10,198 nt of DNA from an uncultured Prosthecobacter sp. (GTDB lineage Bacteria; Verrucomicrobiota; Verrucomicrobiia; Verrucomicrobiales; Verrucomicrobiaceae). The DNA lies in the NCBI GenBank assembly GCA_947523045.1, contig CANNUR010000096.1:1-10198 (forward strand). The letters run 5' to 3'. The notes under the pieces were generated by a model, which saw only the letters and a list, made by a program, of their open reading frames with translations, was not told where the DNA came from and made no database searches. Of the stretch, positions 6,605 through 10,198 are shown piece after piece (position 1 is the first letter of the stretch; each line of letters starts with the position of its first letter). The position numbers and the translations under genes were made by a program.

Positions 6605-8395
6605 ATGTCCCTGCCCGTCACCAACATCTCCGCTTACCGTTTCGCGCCGCTGACCGATCTCAAGGCCCTGCGCAGCCGCCTGCTGGACGTGGGTCGCGAA
6701 CTGGGACTGAAGGGCACCATCCTGCTCAGCACCGAAGGTATCAATCTCTTCCTCGCCGGTCGCCCCGAAGCCATCGAAAGCCTGGTCGCCGAGTTGCGCG
6801 CTCTGCCCGGCCTCGCCGATTTGGCCCCCAAGTACAGCGCCAGTGCCGAGCAACCCTTCCGGCGCCTGCTGGTCCGCATCAAGAAGGAGATCATCGCCTT
6901 CGGCGTCGAGGGCATCGATCCCGCCCGGCACAGTTCGCCGCGCCTCTCCGCCCGCGAATTGAAGCAGTGGCTCGACGAAGGCCGACCGGTCACCCTGCTC
7001 GACACCCGCAACGATTATGAGATCAAGCTCGGCACCTTCAAAGGTGCGTTGGTGCCGGGGATCGACCACTTCCGCGACTTCCCCGAGGCGGTGCGTCGAC
7101 TGCCGGACAGCCTGAAAAACCAGCCTGTGGTGACCTTCTGCACAGGCGGCATTCGTTGTGAAAAAGCCGCCCCCTTCCTTGAACGCGAGGGCTTTGAGCA
7201 AGTCTGGCAATTGGAGGGAGGCATCCTCAAGTACTTTGAGGAGGTCGGTGGCGATCACTACGACGGAGAGTGCTTTGTTTTCGACCAGCGGGTCGGGGTG
7301 GACCCGGCTCTGCGCGAGACCGAGACAGCGCAGTGCTATGCCTGCCAGGCACCGCTGACGGCCGAGGAGCAGGACGATCCGCGTTACATCGAGGGCCAGT
7401 CCTGCCCCTACTGCCACCAGAGCGATGCCGAGCGCCATCGCCAGCGTCGCGAGCAACGGCAGGTGGCCTTGCAGGCGGCGGTCGACCCGCTGCCGGGGTC
7501 GCTGCCCTATGACAATCAGCGGCCGCTGTCGATCCCCGAGCGCTGCGACGGCCAGCCGCTGCTGGATGCCCTGGTCGAGCTGCTTCCGGGCACGGACCGA
7601 CTGGAGTGGCTGCGTCTTCTTGAACAGGGGCGCCTGCTCGATCCCGAGGGGCGGGTGGCCGACCCGGCGCGTCGGGTTCGGGCTGGCGAGCGTTACCTGC
7701 GCCTGCTGCCAGGGCATGTCGAGCCGCCGGTGAACGCCGGTATTCGCCTGTTGCACGAGGATGAGGCAATCGTCGTCCTGCACAAGCCCGCCCCCCTGCC
7801 CGTCCATCCCGGCGGTCGCTTCAATCGCAACACCCTGCTGCATCTCCTGCAAACCGTGTATGCCCCGCAGAAACTGCGCCCGGCGCACCGGCTCGACGCC
7901 AACACCAGCGGCCTCATGGTGCTGGCGCGCACCCGCCGCTTTGCCGGCCTGCTGCAGACCGGCTTCGCCCGCGGCGAGGTCGACAAGCTCTATCGGGTCC
8001 GCGTCCAGGGCCATCCCGCGGCCGAGGCCTGGGTCTGCGAGGCGCCGATTGGCGAGGCGCCCACCGCGCTGGGCTGTCGCGAGGTCGATGCCGAGGCCGG
8101 TCTGCCGGCGCGCACCGAGTTTCAGGTCGTGCGCCGCGACGCCGATGGCACGGCCCTGCTCGAGGCACGGCCGGTGACGGGTCGCACGAACCAGATCCGC
8201 ATCCACCTTTGGCAGGCCGGCCTGCCGGTCTGTGGCGACCCCGCCTACCTTTCGAACGGCCGTTTGGGCGAGGTGCAAACCCTCGATCCCGCGGCACCAC
8301 CGCTCTGCCTGCATGCCTGGCAGCTTGCCTTCAGTCATCCGCTGAGCGGTGAACGCCTGAGCTTCACCGACAGCCTGCCTGACTGGGCGGTCTGA
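6605..8395 (+). CDS. TrhO (rhodanese tRNA U34 hydroxylase) fused to an RluA-family pseudouridine synthase
   Basis: This encodes 596 residues from ATG 6605 (MSLPVTNISAYRFAPLTDLK); the frame is open further upstream, but that part lies over the divergent gene and is not protein-like. Residues 1-290 are a full TrhO/YceA: LKGTILLSTEGIN (35-47), an N-terminal acylphosphatase-like fold, rhodanese domain with LLDTRNDYE, active loop FCTGGIRCEKA with Cys179, LEGGILKYFEE, and a zinc-type set C244-x2-C247 and C267-x2-C270. TrhO hydroxylates U34 of tRNAs that go on to ho5U derivatives. Residues about 300-372 resemble an S4-like RNA-binding segment (RVRAGERYLRLLP). Residues 378-590 are an RluA-type synthase: VLHKPAPLPVHPGG, HRLDANTSGLMVLA with catalytic Asp431, RPVTGRTNQIRIHL (522-535), GDPAYL. 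All key residues are present, so both halves look active. RluA acts on tRNA position 32 and 23S rRNA in E. coli; the target here is unknown. There is no frameshift or stop between halves. Confidence 0.93.
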   Translation: MSLPVTNISAYRFAPLTDLKALRSRLLDVGRELGLKGTILLSTEGINLFLAGRPEAIESLVAELRALPGLADLAPKYSASAEQPFRRLLVRIKKEIIAFGVEGIDPARHSSPRLSARELKQWLDEGRPVTLLDTRNDYEIKLGTFKGALVPGIDHFRDFPEAVRRLPDSLKNQPVVTFCTGGIRCEKAAPFLEREGFEQVWQLEGGILKYFEEVGGDHYDGECFVFDQRVGVDPALRETETAQCYACQAPLTAEEQDDPRYIEGQSCPYCHQSDAERHRQRREQRQVALQAAVDPLPGSLPYDNQRPLSIPERCDGQPLLDALVELLPGTDRLEWLRLLEQGRLLDPEGRVADPARRVRAGERYLRLLPGHVEPPVNAGIRLLHEDEAIVVLHKPAPLPVHPGGRFNRNTLLHLLQTVYAPQKLRPAHRLDANTSGLMVLARTRRFAGLLQTGFARGEVDKLYRVRVQGHPAAEAWVCEAPIGEAPTALGCREVDAEAGLPARTEFQVVRRDADGTALLEARPVTGRTNQIRIHLWQAGLPVCGDPAYLSNGRLGEVQTLDPAAPPLCLHAWQLAFSHPLSGERLSFTDSLPDWAV

Positions 8396-8413
8396 ACGAC
8401 GGTCTGGACGCCT

Positions 8414-8439
8414 GTGGTCCCCAATCTCTGAGGGGACAC
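8414..8439 (+). terminator. Hairpin after the TrhO-RluA gene, weak terminator candidate
   Basis: Arms GTCCCC (8417-8422) and GGGGAC (8432-8437) enclose a nine-base loop. GT/AC adds two more pairs past one bulged G. It starts 18 bases after the stop codon. The bases that follow are GAAAAG, not a T-run, so intrinsic termination is doubtful. It may instead stabilise the 3' end or lie in the leader of the next gene. A second small stem (GACGG 8455-8459 with CCGTC 8466-8470) follows. Confidence 0.35.
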
Positions 8440-8503
8440 GAAAAGCGGAGCAAGGACGGAAGCGGCCGTCGCAAGAATGCCCTTTGCGGGGCGTATTTTG
8501 CCC

Positions 8504-10198
8504 ATGCCGCGCCTGCAGTCCGTGCTTTTCCTGCTGCCCTGGTGTTTGGGTGGACTGCTTGCAGCCGCCGAAACGCCGGTCAGTTACGTCAACGACGTCA
8601 TGCCCCAGCTCATGAAGGCAGGCTGCGCCGGTGGCAACTGCCATGCCAAGCCCGAGGGACAGAACAACTTCAAGCTTTCGGTCTTCGGTTACGACCCGGC
8701 GCATGACTACCATGAAATCGTCCGCGACGTGCGCGGTCGGCGTCTTTTCCCGGCAGCGCCCGAGGAGAGCCTGCTGCTGAAGAAAGCCACCGGTGCCGTG
8801 CCTCATGAGGGGGGAGCCCGCATCACCCAGGGCAGCGAGGCCTGGAAGATCCTCATCGCCTGGATCCGCCAGGGCATGCCCTTCACCCAGGAGGGCGAGG
8901 CCCGGCTCACCGGTATCGAGGTGACCCCACGCGAGGGCAGCTACACCCGCGGTGCCCAACAGCAGTTGCAGGTCACCGCCCGCTACTCCGACGGCAGCAG
9001 CCGCGATGTCACGCGCTTGGCCGATTACCTGTCGCAGGATCAAGAGCTCGCCGAAGTCGATGAACACGGCCTGGTCAAGACCGGCAGCATCAGTGGCGAG
9101 GGCGTCATTGTCGCCCGTTACATGGGCCTGGTCGATGTGGCCCGCATCACCCTGCCCTCCGAAAAGAAACTGCCGGCCGAACGCTACGCGCAGCTGCCGG
9201 TGAACAACGAGATCGACCGACTCGTGCACGACCGGCACCAGAAGCTCGGCATCCTGCCCTCCGGCACCTGCAGCGATGCCGAATTCCTGCGCCGTGTCTC
9301 GCTCGACCTCATTGGCAAGCTGCCGAGCGCGGAACGCGCGAAGCGTTTCCTGGCCGACAGCCGGCCCGACAAGCGCGCGCGTCTGGTCGACGAGTTGCTC
9401 GAAGACCCGAACTACGCCGACCACTGGGCGGTCAAGTGGGGCGACCTGATCCGGCCGAACCCCTCGCGCGTCGGCGTCAAACCGGTGTACCTGCTCGACA
9501 ACTGGCTGCGCGACAGCTTCCGCCAGAACAAGCCCTACAACCGCATGGTCGCCGAGTTGCTCACCGCCCAGGGCAGCAGCCATCAGCACGGGCCGGTGGC
9601 GGTGCTCCGCGACAAGCGCGACCCGGCCGACATGGGCGCCTTCGTCAGCCAGATCTTCCTCGGCGTGCGCCTCGACTGCGCCAAGTGCCACCATCACCCG
9701 AGCGAGAAGTGGACCCAGGAGGATTATTACCAGCTCGCCGCCTTCTTCGGTCAGATGAAACGCCGCGGCCAGGCCATCTCCGCACCGATCTCCGGCGAGG
9801 TCGAGTACTGGTGGCATGGCGGCAGCGGCAGCGTCACCCACCCGGTGACCGAGGCGGTGATGACGCCGAAACCGCCGGACGGTCCGGAGATGCCGTACGT
9901 CGCCGGTCAGGATCCGCGCGTGGGTCTGGCCGACTGGATGGGCGGCAGCGACAACCCCTTCTTCGCCAAGGCTCTGGTCAACCGGATTTGGTCGGACTTC
10001 CTCGGCCGCGGCATCGTCGAACCGATCGATGACTTTCGCATTTCCAATCCGCCGACCAACCCGGCCCTGCTCGACTGGCTGGCCCAGGACTTTGTCGCCC
10101 ACGGCTACGACCTCAAGCACCTGATGCGCACGATCACCGCCTCGCGCACCTACCAGCTCAGAGTCGAGCCGAACGAGCACACCCTGACCGACACCCGC
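8504..10198 (+). CDS. PSCyt1-BIG2-PSCyt2-PSD1 multidomain cytochrome-type protein (3' end outside window)
   Basis: The first 565 residues are visible, open to the last base. The start is MPRLQSVLFLLPWCLGGLLA, a signal peptide; an in-frame ATG at 8477 adds nine residues and cannot be excluded. Residues about 24-130 are a PSCyt1-like domain with C41-x4-C46-H47 (CAGGNCHAK), then FKLSVFGYDPAHDY and WIRQGMPF. C-x4-CH instead of C-x2-CH is usual for this subfamily, to my recollection. Residues about 135-218 are a BIG2-type Ig-like domain (LTGIEVTPREGSYTRGAQQQ; VTARYSDGSSRDVT). Residues about 234-420 are PSCyt2 (DUF1549): EIDRLVHDR, FLRRVSLDLIGKLPS, YADHWAVKW, and a C392-x2-C395-H396 motif in DCAKCHHHP. 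PSD1 (DUF1553) begins near 480 (NPFFAKALVNRIWSDFLGRG). The family is exported and typical of Planctomycetota and Verrucomicrobiota, often followed by a DUF1501 gene. Its biochemical role is unknown. Confidence 0.92.
   Translation, partial: MPRLQSVLFLLPWCLGGLLAAAETPVSYVNDVMPQLMKAGCAGGNCHAKPEGQNNFKLSVFGYDPAHDYHEIVRDVRGRRLFPAAPEESLLLKKATGAVPHEGGARITQGSEAWKILIAWIRQGMPFTQEGEARLTGIEVTPREGSYTRGAQQQLQVTARYSDGSSRDVTRLADYLSQDQELAEVDEHGLVKTGSISGEGVIVARYMGLVDVARITLPSEKKLPAERYAQLPVNNEIDRLVHDRHQKLGILPSGTCSDAEFLRRVSLDLIGKLPSAERAKRFLADSRPDKRARLVDELLEDPNYADHWAVKWGDLIRPNPSRVGVKPVYLLDNWLRDSFRQNKPYNRMVAELLTAQGSSHQHGPVAVLRDKRDPADMGAFVSQIFLGVRLDCAKCHHHPSEKWTQEDYYQLAAFFGQMKRRGQAISAPISGEVEYWWHGGSGSVTHPVTEAVMTPKPPDGPEMPYVAGQDPRVGLADWMGGSDNPFFAKALVNRIWSDFLGRGIVEPIDDFRISNPPTNPALLDWLAQDFVAHGYDLKHLMRTITASRTYQLRVEPNEHTLTDTR

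Noticed and set aside
8489..8503. A small GGGC/GCCC stem abutting the ATG at 8504, possible riboswitch or start occlusion
   Set aside because: Only four base pairs with a seven-base loop; too weak to claim, and no larger leader fold was seen.
6293..10180. A stop-free minus-strand frame of about 1295 codons, antisense to the TrhO-RluA and PSCyt genes
   Set aside because: It lies opposite two genes with clear family motifs, and its translation is low-complexity Gly/Ala/Val/Asp text without a recognisable domain. Long antisense frames are expected at this G+C and codon bias.

Overview
The window is a dense, high-GC stretch of bacterial chromosome. Sampled lines run near 73% G+C, with one drop to about 53-57% around 660-840. 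Two gene types suggest a Planctomycetota/Verrucomicrobiota-type organism: secreted planctomycete-type c-type cytochromes (PSCyt1/PSCyt2/PSD1 architecture) and SHD1-like domains on exported proteins. I lean towards Verrucomicrobiota (Opitutia-like) from the look of the LysA protein, but this is an impression, not a search result. None of the start codons I examined has a clear Shine-Dalgarno sequence.

Layout, left to right. (1) 1-311, plus: the 3' end of a GDSL/SGNH hydrolase. (2) 362-1159, minus: a lower-GC pair, a FitA-like ribbon-helix-helix protein followed by a two-helix membrane protein. (3) 1354-3277, minus: a monoheme cytochrome c with a C-terminal SHD1-like domain, followed by lysA (diaminopimelate decarboxylase) and a rho-independent terminator. 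(4) 3381-3971, plus, divergent from the cytochrome: an exported SHD1-like plus OB-fold protein. It meets the next gene stop codon to stop codon. (5) 3972-6507, minus: a two-gene operon of a secreted, C-terminally anchored protein of unknown function (mature start CTIPVFRFAL) and a double-length ModA-like periplasmic binding protein whose second lobe is rich in cysteine. (6) 6605-8395, plus, divergent from that operon: a fusion of a TrhO-type tRNA U34 hydroxylase (rhodanese) with an RluA-type pseudouridine synthase. (7) 8504 to the end, plus: the N-terminal 565 residues of a PSCyt1-BIG2-PSCyt2-PSD1 multidomain protein, cut by the window edge.

The most interesting items are the TrhO-RluA fusion, which would put two RNA-modification activities in one chain, and the CTIPVFR/tandem-ModA operon. 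In the second ModA copy the positions that normally hold oxyanion-binding Ser/Ala residues carry cysteines, suggesting a ligand other than plain molybdate. No mobile element, CRISPR array, rRNA or tRNA gene was seen. No intergenic stretch exceeds 300 bases; the longest is 1160-1353.
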